DNA from: an uncultured Bacteroidota bacterium
GTDB lineage: Bacteria > Bacteroidota > Bacteroidia > Flavobacteriales > Flavobacteriaceae
Length of the DNA stretch: 64,000 nucleotides
Direction: 5' to 3'
Assembly: GCA_902546725.1 (NCBI GenBank)
Contig: CACCLB010000004.1
Span: forward strand, 1 to 64,000
Shown: in pieces, positions 52,958 to 62,396 of the stretch
How positions within the stretch are numbered: the stretch's first letter is position 1
Layout: the number at the start of each line of letters is the position of its first letter
Program-made: the position numbers and the translations under genes
The notes under the pieces: model-generated
The model's input: the letters and a program-made list of their open reading frames with translations, nothing else
The model's database searches: none
Told to the model about the DNA's origin: nothing

Positions 52958-53465
52958 GGTTTTGAATATCTAAAAACTGTTTTCTTAATTTTTTTCTAAT
53001 CCTCGAGAGATATACCCGAATTGTTCCTTCAGGTAAATTTAAAATTGATGCAATTTCATCAAAGTCGTATTGTTCAATTTCTCTTAATTGAATGATCATT
53101 CGCTCTTTTTCTGGTAACTCATCAATTAACTTCCCTACCCAATTCAAATCATCGCGCTGTTCTATTTTCTTCGTTAGGGAATCTGAAACTGAGCCGCTAT
53201 AACGCTCATCTAAAGACAAATTTTGGGCTTGTTTAGACTTTAGACGATCCAGGCAATAATTTTTTGCCATGGTTACTGAATAGGCCTCCAAACTTTTAAA
53301 TCCATTTCGCTTGGACTCATCCATCTGCCAAAGTTTTACAATAACCTCTTGAGTAGCATCCTCTGCTTCTTCTTGTGAAACTAGGATTCGCTTAGTGATT
53401 CGAAAGATTTTATTCCTAATTTCTTCAATCTGATTAAAAAATGATCTGTCAGCGGTCAATTGCAC
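52938..53465 (-). CDS. ECF-type RNA polymerase sigma factor
   Basis: A 175-residue sigma-70-family factor. Region 2 (ILVSQEEAEDATQEVIVKLW) and region 4 (ELPEKERMIIQLREIEQYDF, then DEIASILNLPEGTIRVYLSR) are intact. First gene of a four-gene operon with an overlapping anti-sigma gene; probably responds to an envelope signal. Divergent from the S41 peptidase. Confidence 0.9.
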   Translation of the reverse strand: MQLTADRSFFNQIEEIRNKIFRITKRILVSQEEAEDATQEVIVKLWQMDESKRNGFKSLEAYSVTMAKNYCLDRLKSKQAQNLSLDERYSGSVSDSLTKKIEQRDDLNWVGKLIDELPEKERMIIQLREIEQYDFDEIASILNLPEGTIRVYLSRIRKKLRKQFLDIQNHGIKSN

Positions 53466-53552
53466 TTCTTTTGGCTTGTTTTACTTTAGACGAATGTACA
53501 AGCTATATGTTACAGAAATAGTTAAAACCTTATATAAATCAAAGGATTTATC

Positions 53553-53560
53553 TAAATTTG
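53553..53560 (+). promoter_or_regulatory. Likely -7 box of the S41 peptidase gene
   Basis: TAAATTTG fits TAnnTTTG, 16 bases before the ATG at 53577. No TTG at the -33 distance. Confidence 0.4.
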
Positions 53561-53576
53561 AATAAAAATATTTCAA

Positions 53577-55088
53577 ATGATGCTGCAGTTCTTACCTAAC
53601 AAACTATCTCTTTTACTAATCGTTCTATTTCTTTTCGGTACAGCCTGTAAAAAAGAAGAAGTACTCGAGGAGGTTCAAGTTACTGAAACTACCAATCAGG
53701 ATACTGACGATACTGCCATAAGCCTAGAGGGAGAATTACAAATCAGTGATTTTGTTTGGGAAGGATTAAACACTTATTATTATTGGCAAGAAGATGTTCC
53801 GAATCTTACAGATTCAAAAACTTCCGATGAAAAAGCTTATGCTCAATTCATCAGCGAAAATGCTGAGCCTGAAGCTTTTTTTCAAAGTTTACTGCACGAA
53901 AATGACCGATTTAGCTGGATACAAGACGATTATGAAGAGCTTGAAAACTTACTTCAAGGAATATACGCCACTAATGGGGTGGAGTTTGGATTAACATTGG
54001 CCTGTAGTAATTGTGATGAAGTGGTCGGTTACGTCAAATATATTCTTGAAGGATCCGATGCAGATGGTAAAAATATTCAACGTGGAGACTTTTTTAGTGG
54101 GGTAAACGGAATCACACTCACCCGAAATAACTACAGAGAGTTGCTTTTAAGTGATGAATTAACCTATACCCTTAATATGGCAAATGTTGAAGGCGGAGCT
54201 ATAGTGACTAATGGTGTAGATGTAGAACTAACCAAAGAAGAAAATTTCGAGACCAATCCAGTTCAAGTTTACAAGACCATTGAAACTTCAGTAGGTAAAA
54301 TGGGATATATCATGTACAATCAATTTGTAGGTGAAAAAAGTCCAGAACTCAATCAAGTATTTGGAGACTTAAAATCTCAAGGAATTACTGAACTTATCTT
54401 AGATTTAAGATATAACGGAGGCGGTTCGGTTCGTAACTGTATAGAATTAGCGAGTATGATAACCGGTCAGTTTAATAACGAGGTCTTTTCCAAAGAACAA
54501 TGGAATAGCAAACTTGAGGCTTTCCTTATTGAAAGATATGGTGAGGAAAGTCTAACAGATCGATTTGTGGATAAGCTTGCTGAAAACGATGAGGCAATAA
54601 ACTCACTAAACCTGAATCGGGTAGTCATCATAGCAACTTCAGATTCTGCCTCAGCTAGTGAATTACTAATCAATAGTTTATCACCCTATATAGAAGTAAC
54701 TCATGTTGGGGAGCAGACGGTGGGTAAAAATGTAGGATCAATCACAGTATACGATTACATTGATAATGATAGGACAAAAAATCCAGATCATAAATATGCA
54801 ATGCAGCCTATAGTTTTAAAAATTGCCAATAAAGAAGACTACGCCGATTATGCTGATGGGTTAGAGCCTGACAATCCCATAGAAGAGGATATCACCAACA
54901 TGGGAATACTGGGTAACCCAGACGAACCGTTATTGGCAAGTGCTATCAATGCATTGACAGGTACTGGAAAACGCTCAATTGCCAAACCGGCTCACTCCAG
55001 AGACTTACTAATACAAGATCCACTCCTATTAAAAATTAAGGGAATGCATCTCGACAAATCCTTATTTAACGATCAAGGAAAACGATAA
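53577..55088 (+). CDS. S41-family peptidase (lipoprotein)
   Basis: A 503-residue C-terminal-processing-type protease. Lipoprotein signal (LLIVLFLFGTAC), N-terminal helical cap (FVWEGLNTYYYWQEDVPN), PDZ-like segment (GDFFSGVNGITLTRNNYREL), catalytic core LDLRYNGGGSV, nucleophile region ATSDSASASELLIN and lysine in VGKNVGSI. It degrades or processes proteins in the periplasm. Divergent from the sigma operon; overlaps the receptor gene by 16 bases tail to tail. Confidence 0.85.
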   Translation: MMLQFLPNKLSLLLIVLFLFGTACKKEEVLEEVQVTETTNQDTDDTAISLEGELQISDFVWEGLNTYYYWQEDVPNLTDSKTSDEKAYAQFISENAEPEAFFQSLLHENDRFSWIQDDYEELENLLQGIYATNGVEFGLTLACSNCDEVVGYVKYILEGSDADGKNIQRGDFFSGVNGITLTRNNYRELLLSDELTYTLNMANVEGGAIVTNGVDVELTKEENFETNPVQVYKTIETSVGKMGYIMYNQFVGEKSPELNQVFGDLKSQGITELILDLRYNGGGSVRNCIELASMITGQFNNEVFSKEQWNSKLEAFLIERYGEESLTDRFVDKLAENDEAINSLNLNRVVIIATSDSASASELLINSLSPYIEVTHVGEQTVGKNVGSITVYDYIDNDRTKNPDHKYAMQPIVLKIANKEDYADYADGLEPDNPIEEDITNMGILGNPDEPLLASAINALTGTGKRSIAKPAHSRDLLIQDPLLLKIKGMHLDKSLFNDQGKR

Positions 55089-56932
55089 GTTAAAGCAACT
55101 ATAAAATTCCTTCCTCTAGTGGAATATTGCTCAATTTCCACATAATTGGCGTTGAAAATATTGGTTGCATGTATAGAAAATGTAAGCGGAATGTTTTTTA
55201 AATCATTTTTAAAACTCAAATGGAATAATTCATAACCCTTTAAGAGAGTTGTATTATCCAGTCCAAATCGTTCACCCACCGCTTGGAAACGCAAACTTAA
55301 TTGGCGATTTGTGTTGAAACTATAGGTTAAGGCTGTTTGAGATGAAAATTTTGGCAAATACCTTAAATCACCATCTTTAGTAGAGGTAAAAGTTGTTTGC
55401 TGATTCAACCGTAATTTATCTGCTAAAGAACCCGAGAACTGTATTTCCAACCCGCTGTATGTAGCCTCTTCTTGGGCATTCTCATATCGATAAGTACTCA
55501 AATCATAAATCAATGATGGGTTTTCATTCCTATAAAAATAAGTAGCACTCATATTCCAATCTGAAATAACGTACTCTAATCCTGTTTCAAAAGATGTATT
55601 TTCTTCAGGTTCTAGGTCTTCATTTCCAGAATAAGGGTCATATAATTGATAGAGACTTGGAGCAATAAAAGCGGAACTAAGTGCCCCTAAAAATTTAAGT
55701 GATTGTTTGTCATTTTGAACCAATTGAAAAGAAGGGTTGATACTGTAGGTAAACTGATTACCGTAGCTACTATGACTGTTTAGACGTCCTCCAATATTAA
55801 CTCTAAATCGATCAGAAACTACTGCAACTACATTGCCGAAAAAATCTGTTTGACTCAGTTCTTGTCCGCCTTCATAGTCTGCTTTTTGCTTCTGATACAA
55901 TGTACCTACTACGCTATAGAACTTTGATCCAAACACATAACGATTGTTTAGTTCGATTTGAGTGTTCTCTCCTTGGGTTTGAAAAGGATATGCACTTTGA
56001 AAATCCCGCGCAATCTTTTGATAACCAAATTTTAAACTCGCTCCCCCATTTGTATAATTGTAATTTGGACTAATATGAAAACGGTCCATGCTGGTGATAA
56101 GTTTAAAATTTGCATCCTCCAAGGGAAAGCTATTGTCGTAATCTGAATTGATTGAGGATCTGTCGTAACCCGATCGTATATCGAATTGTGTGTTGGGCTT
56201 AAACTGCATACTCGCTCCAATATTATAATGGGAAAAGGGATCTAATTCTGGGCCGATAACTGCACTCATTCCATTTGCTTCATGGCTAAAAGCATAGGCT
56301 TTTGCACTTATTTTTCCACCTCCGTAACTTATATCCAAGCTGTTTTTAAAAAGGTTTAGATCAAAGGAACTGTCTTGATCCTGATCAGACCCAAAGCTGG
56401 ATTGCAGACTGGCTCGAAATCCTGTTTCCGCTTTTTTAGTTTGAATCTGTATGACTCCTGTTGCCGCAGAACTCCCGTAGAGCGTACTCGAAGCTCCTTT
56501 CATTATCTCAATTGATTCGATCTGATCCAAGCTTAAAAAATTCAAATTAAAATCATTGTCTATTCGCGAAGGATCTGAAACGCGAACACCATCAATTAAA
56601 ATCAACACCTGTCTGTTTCTTCCGCCTCTAAGAGAAATCGTTTTATTTTGACCGGCGTAAGATTGACTTCCGATAATTTCAATCCCTGCATATTGGCGAA
56701 CTAATTCGCTCAAACCCAATCCTTGGAATTTAGAAATTTCATCAGCATTGATATTTACAATTGGTTTTCCAGATTGAGATCGTTTAAGTGGAAATCTGGA
56801 ATCACTAATCACAACTTCCTCTAAGTTGGTAGTCTGAACAGTTAAACTATCAATGTTTGTCTGTTGTGCAAACAGCGCTAAGCTGTTCACCCAAAGCAAT
56901 AGGGTGGTAACCCTCAATAAGTAGATATTCAT
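55073..56932 (-). CDS. BtuB-like TonB-dependent cobalamin receptor
   Basis: A 619-residue outer-membrane receptor. Signal peptide NIYLLRVTTLLLWVNSLALF, plug domain with LSELVRQYAGIEIIGSQSYA and RGGRNRQVLILIDGVRVSDP, then IESIEIMKGASSTLYGSSAA, and barrel ending with RNFIVALTYRFP. The size matches BtuB. A cobalamin riboswitch just upstream makes vitamin B12 (or a corrinoid) the likely substrate. The frame opens at 56992, inside the riboswitch; ATG 56932 starts the signal peptide. Confidence 0.9.
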   Translation of the reverse strand: MNIYLLRVTTLLLWVNSLALFAQQTNIDSLTVQTTNLEEVVISDSRFPLKRSQSGKPIVNINADEISKFQGLGLSELVRQYAGIEIIGSQSYAGQNKTISLRGGRNRQVLILIDGVRVSDPSRIDNDFNLNFLSLDQIESIEIMKGASSTLYGSSAATGVIQIQTKKAETGFRASLQSSFGSDQDQDSSFDLNLFKNSLDISYGGGKISAKAYAFSHEANGMSAVIGPELDPFSHYNIGASMQFKPNTQFDIRSGYDRSSINSDYDNSFPLEDANFKLITSMDRFHISPNYNYTNGGASLKFGYQKIARDFQSAYPFQTQGENTQIELNNRYVFGSKFYSVVGTLYQKQKADYEGGQELSQTDFFGNVVAVVSDRFRVNIGGRLNSHSSYGNQFTYSINPSFQLVQNDKQSLKFLGALSSAFIAPSLYQLYDPYSGNEDLEPEENTSFETGLEYVISDWNMSATYFYRNENPSLIYDLSTYRYENAQEEATYSGLEIQFSGSLADKLRLNQQTTFTSTKDGDLRYLPKFSSQTALTYSFNTNRQLSLRFQAVGERFGLDNTTLLKGYELFHLSFKNDLKNIPLTFSIHATNIFNANYVEIEQYSTRGRNFIVALTYRFP

Positions 56933-56990
56933 TTTGAGTAAAAAATGTGTCTTCTTGATCCTATTCCCGAGATCGAAAACATTAAACATC

Positions 56991-57135
56991 AAAGGCAGGT
57001 CTCCTGACTTGCATTTTTAATTCACCTTCCCATCGACAAACCGACAGTGGCTATAGAAGAACTAAAATGTCCCTAAGAACTAAGCATACAGTTGCGGGTA
57101 CAGTTTTGGATTTTAACCAAATTCCCTCTTTATCT
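56991..57135 (-). promoter_or_regulatory. Cobalamin riboswitch
   Basis: On the minus strand: AATCCAAAACTGTACCCGCA early, the B12 box GCCACTG at 57044-57050, GTCGATGGGAAGGTG, and AGTCAGGAGACCTGCC at the 3' end. These are the conserved elements of the AdoCbl aptamer. It lies in the 5' region of the BtuB-like gene and should repress it when cobalamin is plentiful. Confidence 0.95.
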
Positions 57136-57173
57136 TAAACTAATAAGAACCTATAAAACAAAGTTAGTTTAAA

Positions 57174-57665
57174 TTAAGCACTAATTGGAGAGAAAGTTTT
57201 CACTTTTTTAAATGAAAACTGAAGCACAGAGGTGTAAAAAAGATCTCCAGCAAGAGCGTTGACAAAAAACGGGATGGCTAAAACAAAGCAAGAGGTCAAT
57301 CCAGCCCATGTCAGCGGGTAATAAAAATACCAAACTCCTAAGTTGCTCAACACAAAGAACACACTAGAGCCCAAAATAACATTAGTAAATGAAAGGGATT
57401 TCATGTAGAAACTCATTACTGAAATCAAAATAAAAGAGAGGTAAATGACAGGGACTAAGTCGTGCAAGCCTATAAAAAGATCAGAAATAAACATGGCAAT
57501 CAAGGGAATGAACAGCGCCAATCGTTTGTTAGCGAAGTGAAATCCCGAAAAGAGTGCAATGCTTGTAATTGGAGCAAAATTTGGTGGGTGAGGTAACAAT
57601 CGCGTGAGTATCGCAATTATTATCAGTCCAAAAACAGCTTTTATTTCTATCCTTTGCATTTTCAT
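57174..57665 (-). CDS. DUF6580-like membrane protein (putative transporter)
   Basis: A 163-residue protein with about five membrane helices (residues 8-24, 35-60, 68-88, 92-115, 124-150), with LLPHPPNFAPITSIALFSG near the start and the repeating ALFIPLIAMFISDLFIGLHD. It resembles the small S-component-like DUF6580 proteins often near B12 receptors. It lies upstream of the riboswitch, so it is probably not controlled by it. Function inferred only. Confidence 0.7.
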   Translation of the reverse strand: MKMQRIEIKAVFGLIIIAILTRLLPHPPNFAPITSIALFSGFHFANKRLALFIPLIAMFISDLFIGLHDLVPVIYLSFILISVMSFYMKSLSFTNVILGSSVFFVLSNLGVWYFYYPLTWAGLTSCFVLAIPFFVNALAGDLFYTSVLQFSFKKVKTFSPISA

Positions 57666-57697
57666 CCAGTGTTTGTTGTAAAACTAAATAAAATCTA

Positions 57698-60550
57698 TTA
57701 CTTGGTCAAATACATTTTACGTCTAGCGTATAAATCGTAAAAAGCATCATCTTTTAAATCTTCAATAAACAAGATGCTTTCCCCAGTACTCTTCATCTCC
57801 GGACCCAACTGTTTATTCACGTTAGGGAATTTATTAAATGAAAATACAGGTTGCTTGATCGCATAACCTTCTAACTGAGGGTTAAAAGTAAAATCTGTTA
57901 CTTTTTTCTCACCTAACATGACTTTAGTCGCGTAGTTAACATAGGGCTCATTGTATGCTTTCGCTATAAAAGGCACTGTTCTTGATGCACGAGGATTTGC
58001 CTCAATGACAAAAACTTTATCATCTTTAACTGCGTATTGAATATTGATCAACCCTTCTGTATTAAGCGCTAGTGCGATTTTTTTGGTATGGTCTTTAATT
58101 TGCTGAAGTACAAATTGTCCTAGGTTAAAAGCCGGTAAGGTTGCATTGGAATCTCCAGAGTGAATGCCACAGGGCTCAATATGCTCCATAATTCCAATGA
58201 TGTAAACGTTTTCACCATCACAAATAGCATCGGCTTCACATTCAATGGCTCCATCTAAATAGTGATCTAAAAGGAGTTTATTATTCGGGATCTTTTGAAG
58301 TAAATCAACTACATGGGCTTCCAAGTCCTCCTTGTTAATTACGATTTTCATCCCTTGACCTCCCAATACATAGGAAGGTCTTACCAAAATTGGGAAATCA
58401 AGCTCATCTGCAAGTTCAAGTGCTTCATCTGCAGTTTGTGCTACTCCAAACTCTGGGTAAGGAATGTCGTTGTCTTTTAAAAGTGTTGAAAAACTTCCTC
58501 GGTCTTCGGCTAAATCCAATGACTTGAAACTCGTTCCAATAATTTTTATTCCGTAACGATCGAGCTTTTCGGCCAATTTTAGTGCTGTTTGCCCACCTAA
58601 TTGTACAATCACACCCTCTGGATTTTCGTGCTGTATAATGTCAAAAATATGTTCCCAAAAAACAGGTTCAAAATAGAGCTTATCGGCTACATCAAAGTCT
58701 GTAGAAACGGTTTCAGGATTACAATTAATCATGATGGTTTCATAATCACATTCGCTTGCTGCCAGTACTCCATGAACACAACAATAATCAAATTCTATTC
58801 CTTGTCCAATCCTGTTGGGGCCAGAACCCAAAACAACGATCTTTTTTCGATCAGTTACCTCACTTTCATTATCGCAGTAAGGCTCTCCATCTTTTTTCTG
58901 AATTTTTGCTTCAAAAGTGGAATAATAATAAGGTGTCTGAGCCGCAAATTCAGCAGCACAAGTATCTACTAGTTTATATACCCTTTGGATTCCTAGTTCT
59001 GTTCGCTTTTTATAAACTTCACTTTCCAAACACTTCAGCATATGTGCCACCTGCCTATCTGCAAATCCTTTTTGCTTTGCTTCTAGCAATAATGCTTGAT
59101 CAATGGTATTGATGTCAAAATTTGAAATCTCTTTTTCTAAAAAGTGTAATTCTTCATATTGCCTCAAAAACCACATGTCAATTTTTGTGATTTCATGAAT
59201 ACGTTTTAAAGGAATTCCCATTTGAATAGCATCGTAAATCACAAAGACTCGATCCCAACTCGCATGAGTTAGTTTCTCAATAATTTGATCGTATTCTTTC
59301 AATCCTTTACCGTCAGCTCCAAGACCATTTCTTTTAACTTCCAAAGACTGGGTAGCTTTGTGTAAGGCTTCTTGAAACGAACGGCCAATACCCATTACTT
59401 CTCCCACAGCTTTCATCTGTAAACCTAGAGTTCTGTCTGAGCCTTCAAATTTGTCAAAGTTCCATCGTGGGATCTTAACGATGACATAATCAAGAGTTGG
59501 CTCAAATAAGGCAGAAGTAGATTTGGTGATTTGATTGTCTAACTCATCCAGACTGTAACCAATTGCCAATTTAGAAGCTATTTTTGCAATTGGGTAACCT
59601 GTAGCTTTACTTGCAAGGGCAGAAGAACGTGAAACACGAGGATTGATCTCAATAGCAATAATATCCTCTTTTTCATCTGGACTAACTGCAAATTGAACAT
59701 TACAACCACCAGCAAAATCTCCGATGCTACGCATCATCTTGATCGCCATATCGCGCATTTTCTGAAAGGTTGTATCTGATAAGGTCATCGCAGGTGCAAC
59801 GGTAATTGAATCACCCGTATGGATTCCCATAGGATCCATATTTTCAATCGAACAGATGATCACTACATTATCGTTATTGTCTCTAAGCAGTTCTAACTCG
59901 TACTCTTTCCAGCCCATCATAGCCTTGTCAATCATGACTTCATGTATGGGAGAGATTTCAAGTCCACGACGCATTAACTCATCAAAATCTTTTTCATCAT
60001 AGACAATGGCTGCACCTGCACCACCGAGGGTATAGGAAGCCCGAATACAAAGGGGGAAACCAAATTCTTGAGCAATTTCTTTTCCTCTAAGAAAAGAGTT
60101 TGCTGTGGCCTGAGGTGCCATTGGTACATCAATTTTTTCCATGAGCTCACGGAATTTTTCGCGATCCTCTGTAATGTTTATTGCATCAATATTGACCCCA
60201 ATTAGTTTGACATTAAAGTCGTCCCAAATACCTTTTTCATCAACCTCTATACAAAGGTTTAAGGCTGTTTGCCCTCCCATGGTAGGAAGTACTGCGTCAA
60301 TTTGCGGATGCTCCTTTAAAATTTGAACGATAGACTTGGCTGTTAGAGGAAGTAAATATACATGATCTGCCATGGAGGGGTCAGTCATGATGGTTGCAGG
60401 GTTCGAATTGATGAGGACGGTTTCAATTCCGTCTTCTCTTAACGAACGTAGGGCCTGAGATCCTGAATAATCAAATTCACAAGCTTGTCCAATCACGATA
60501 GGACCAGAACCAATTACTAAAATACTTTTAATGGAGTTTACTTTCGGCAT
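57698..60550 (-). CDS. carB: Carbamoyl-phosphate synthase large subunit
   Basis: A 950-residue ATP-grasp enzyme for pyrimidine and arginine synthesis. Two homologous halves, each with SGPIVIGQACEFDYSG- and GSGPNRIGQGIEFDYC-type starts, EINPRVSRSSALASKATGYP and EANPRASRTVPFIAKAYN. It is about 120 residues shorter than E. coli CarB, mainly at the C-terminus: the allosteric MGS-like domain is absent, as is usual in Flavobacteriaceae. The small subunit is not in the window. Confidence 0.95.
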   Translation of the reverse strand: MPKVNSIKSILVIGSGPIVIGQACEFDYSGSQALRSLREDGIETVLINSNPATIMTDPSMADHVYLLPLTAKSIVQILKEHPQIDAVLPTMGGQTALNLCIEVDEKGIWDDFNVKLIGVNIDAINITEDREKFRELMEKIDVPMAPQATANSFLRGKEIAQEFGFPLCIRASYTLGGAGAAIVYDEKDFDELMRRGLEISPIHEVMIDKAMMGWKEYELELLRDNNDNVVIICSIENMDPMGIHTGDSITVAPAMTLSDTTFQKMRDMAIKMMRSIGDFAGGCNVQFAVSPDEKEDIIAIEINPRVSRSSALASKATGYPIAKIASKLAIGYSLDELDNQITKSTSALFEPTLDYVIVKIPRWNFDKFEGSDRTLGLQMKAVGEVMGIGRSFQEALHKATQSLEVKRNGLGADGKGLKEYDQIIEKLTHASWDRVFVIYDAIQMGIPLKRIHEITKIDMWFLRQYEELHFLEKEISNFDINTIDQALLLEAKQKGFADRQVAHMLKCLESEVYKKRTELGIQRVYKLVDTCAAEFAAQTPYYYSTFEAKIQKKDGEPYCDNESEVTDRKKIVVLGSGPNRIGQGIEFDYCCVHGVLAASECDYETIMINCNPETVSTDFDVADKLYFEPVFWEHIFDIIQHENPEGVIVQLGGQTALKLAEKLDRYGIKIIGTSFKSLDLAEDRGSFSTLLKDNDIPYPEFGVAQTADEALELADELDFPILVRPSYVLGGQGMKIVINKEDLEAHVVDLLQKIPNNKLLLDHYLDGAIECEADAICDGENVYIIGIMEHIEPCGIHSGDSNATLPAFNLGQFVLQQIKDHTKKIALALNTEGLINIQYAVKDDKVFVIEANPRASRTVPFIAKAYNEPYVNYATKVMLGEKKVTDFTFNPQLEGYAIKQPVFSFNKFPNVNKQLGPEMKSTGESILFIEDLKDDAFYDLYARRKMYLTK

Positions 60551-60571
60551 AGATCAAAATATAGATTATGT

Positions 60572-60609
60572 AGATAAAAAAAAGGTGCTACTTCCAAAAA
60601 AGTAACACC
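60572..60609 (-). terminator. Terminator of rpmH
   Basis: Minus strand GGTGTTACTT-TTTTGG-AAGTAGCACC followed by TTTTTTTTATC; one mismatch in the stem. Confidence 0.8.
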
Positions 60610-60632
60610 TCTAAAATAGGATATATACGCAA

Positions 60633-60791
60633 TCATTTTTTGTGACGCGGTTCTGATGAAACAGATAGTTTCTTTCTTCCTTTAGCTCTTCTAGCAGCCA
60701 AAACTTTTCGTCCGTTAGCTGAAGCCATGCGTTCGCGGAAACCGTGCTTGTTTCTTCTTTTTCTTCTTGAGGGTTGAAATGTTCTTTTCAT
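60633..60791 (-). CDS. rpmH: Ribosomal protein L34
   Basis: A 52-residue basic protein, [20 protein letters not shown] then [20 protein letters not shown], the unmistakable L34. The frame opens further upstream at 60875, but L34 begins at MKRTFQPS, so ATG 60791 is correct. Own promoter and terminator. Confidence 0.98.
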   Translation of the reverse strand: MKRTFQPSRRKRRNKHGFRERMASANGRKVLAARRAKGRKKLSVSSEPRHKK

Positions 60792-60829
60792 AATTTCGAG
60801 ACTGAAATAGTATTCCTTTTTGAGTCGGG

Positions 60830-60859
60830 CAAATATACAACAACTTTTTAGTCTAACAA
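60830..60859 (-). promoter_or_regulatory. Promoter of rpmH
   Basis: Minus strand TTG (60857-60859), 19-base spacer, TATATTTG (60830-60837); a perfect consensus. Confidence 0.8.
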
Positions 60860-60893
60860 ACATGAGAATAAACATTTCGCGATTGATTTTTTT

Positions 60894-60901
60894 TACCTTT
60901 G
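60894..60901 (+). promoter_or_regulatory. Likely -7 box of the gene at 60917
   Basis: TACCTTTG fits TAnnTTTG and places transcription after the TTG at 60899, supporting ATG 60917 as start. Confidence 0.45.
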
Positions 60902-60916
60902 TGGAAAATTAAAACC

Positions 60917-61432
60917 ATGTTTCCAAAAGTTATCAAACTCATACTTGTAGTCCTCTCATTAGGTTATGGTATTTACCAATTTACAGATGATTATATCGGT
61001 AATGGAATATTGTTTGTCCTCCTAGCTGGAATGTTTATTTTGCTCTATTTTAAAAACGAAATTATATTTCTCTCGTTTTTAAGACTTAGAAAGCAGGATT
61101 TTGTAGGAACAGAAAAATGGTTAAACCGCATCCCCAATATAGAAAGGAATTTAGTTCGCAAACAACAAGGATACTACTATTATTTGATGGGGATTATTCA
61201 ATCCCAAAAAAACCTTACTCAGGCTGAAAAACATTTTAAATCTGCATTAAAACTGGGCCTCTCTATGAATCACGATCTGGCTATGGCAAAAATGAGTCTC
61301 GCAGGAATTTACCTTCAAAAAAGAAGAAAACGTGAAGCACAACAACTTCTGACTGAAGCTAAAAAACTGGACAAACACGGGATGTTAAAGGGTCAGATGA
61401 AGATGATTCAACAACAAATGAAGAAAATCTAA
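60917..61432 (+). CDS. Membrane-anchored tetratricopeptide-like protein
   Basis: A 171-residue protein with two membrane helices (about residues 5-22 and 28-50) and a C-terminal cytoplasmic helical domain containing TPR-like repeats (YYYLMGIIQSQKNLTQAEKH, then FKSALKLGL, then AKMSLAGIYLQKRRKREAQQ). Function unknown, probably protein binding. ATG 60917 chosen on the promoter position. It overlaps the transglycosylase gene by four bases, tail to tail. Confidence 0.75.
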   Translation: MFPKVIKLILVVLSLGYGIYQFTDDYIGNGILFVLLAGMFILLYFKNEIIFLSFLRLRKQDFVGTEKWLNRIPNIERNLVRKQQGYYYYLMGIIQSQKNLTQAEKHFKSALKLGLSMNHDLAMAKMSLAGIYLQKRRKREAQQLLTEAKKLDKHGMLKGQMKMIQQQMKKI

Positions 61433-62340
61433 TAGCTCCCTGTTTCTGGAACCGAAATTTCGTAATACTTTCTAGAGCGATTGTTTAAATGGTTTTGAAT
61501 CAGCCAGGGATTGTGAATTTTCAATATTTTATAGTTGATGGATTGTTCTTTTGCAAACTGAGCTATATTTCCAATTGCAGTATCCAAACCAATTTTTCGA
61601 ACAGGGATAGGTTGATAAAGATCTTCAGTATCAAAAATAAATCCATACGCCCTTAGATTAGACATGATTTCTTTAACTGCTAAAATCCGAAAAACATACC
61701 TGCTGGTTTCTGAATTTAATAGTAAATCGTAGTAATTGTCTGAAAGCTGCTTGCTTAAAAGTCGGTCTGTTCCATACATCCCCCTGTTGTAGGATGCTGC
61801 TGCCAGTGTCCACGAACCCAAACGCTCTTTAGCTTTCTTTAAATAGGTACATGCCACACGAGTAGATTTTTCTATATGATATCTTTCATCTACGTTTGAA
61901 TTGACTTCCAAACCATATTCTTTTGCAGTTCCTGGCATAATTTGCCAAAAGCCTTTTGCTCCCTTTGGTGAACGAACATTTTCTAGTGCACTCTCAATGA
62001 CCGCGAGATATTTAAAATCATCTGGAACACCCTCTTCTTCGAGTATGAGCTCAATAGTTGTGAAGTATTTATTTGCGCGCTTGAGTAAAAGCATCATGTT
62101 GGATTGCCAATAGGTTTTGACCAATAATTCCTTATCCAAACGCTCTCTAATATCTGGCTGGTCAAGAGGAACAGCTTCTCCTGAAAAATCGAGATTTGAG
62201 GGCAATTTTAAAGCATAGACTTTATAGCTCTCTTCTCCATGTGCATTAAATGCTGTGAAATTTTTAAAGTCAAAAGCGGAAAAACCTAAAATGATCAAAA
62301 CGCCTAAAGCTAATGGGAGGAGTAATTTGCTGATTTTCAT
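61429..62340 (-). CDS. Membrane-bound lytic transglycosylase (MltD-like catalytic domain)
   Basis: A 303-residue peptidoglycan lytic transglycosylase. An N-terminal hydrophobic anchor (LLLPLALGVLIILGFSAF) precedes the SLT domain: VIESALENVRSPKGAKGFWQ with the catalytic Glu, IMPGTAKEYGLEV, and AAASYNRG. No LysM repeats are present, so it is shorter than E. coli MltD. It cleaves the glycan strand during wall growth or turnover. Confidence 0.9.
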   Translation of the reverse strand: MKISKLLLPLALGVLIILGFSAFDFKNFTAFNAHGEESYKVYALKLPSNLDFSGEAVPLDQPDIRERLDKELLVKTYWQSNMMLLLKRANKYFTTIELILEEEGVPDDFKYLAVIESALENVRSPKGAKGFWQIMPGTAKEYGLEVNSNVDERYHIEKSTRVACTYLKKAKERLGSWTLAAASYNRGMYGTDRLLSKQLSDNYYDLLLNSETSRYVFRILAVKEIMSNLRAYGFIFDTEDLYQPIPVRKIGLDTAIGNIAQFAKEQSINYKILKIHNPWLIQNHLNNRSRKYYEISVPETGSY

Positions 62341-62396
62341 AGTTTAAAAAATTAATACAAGTTGCGTATCAGTACTAATAAATTAATGGTTTTATT

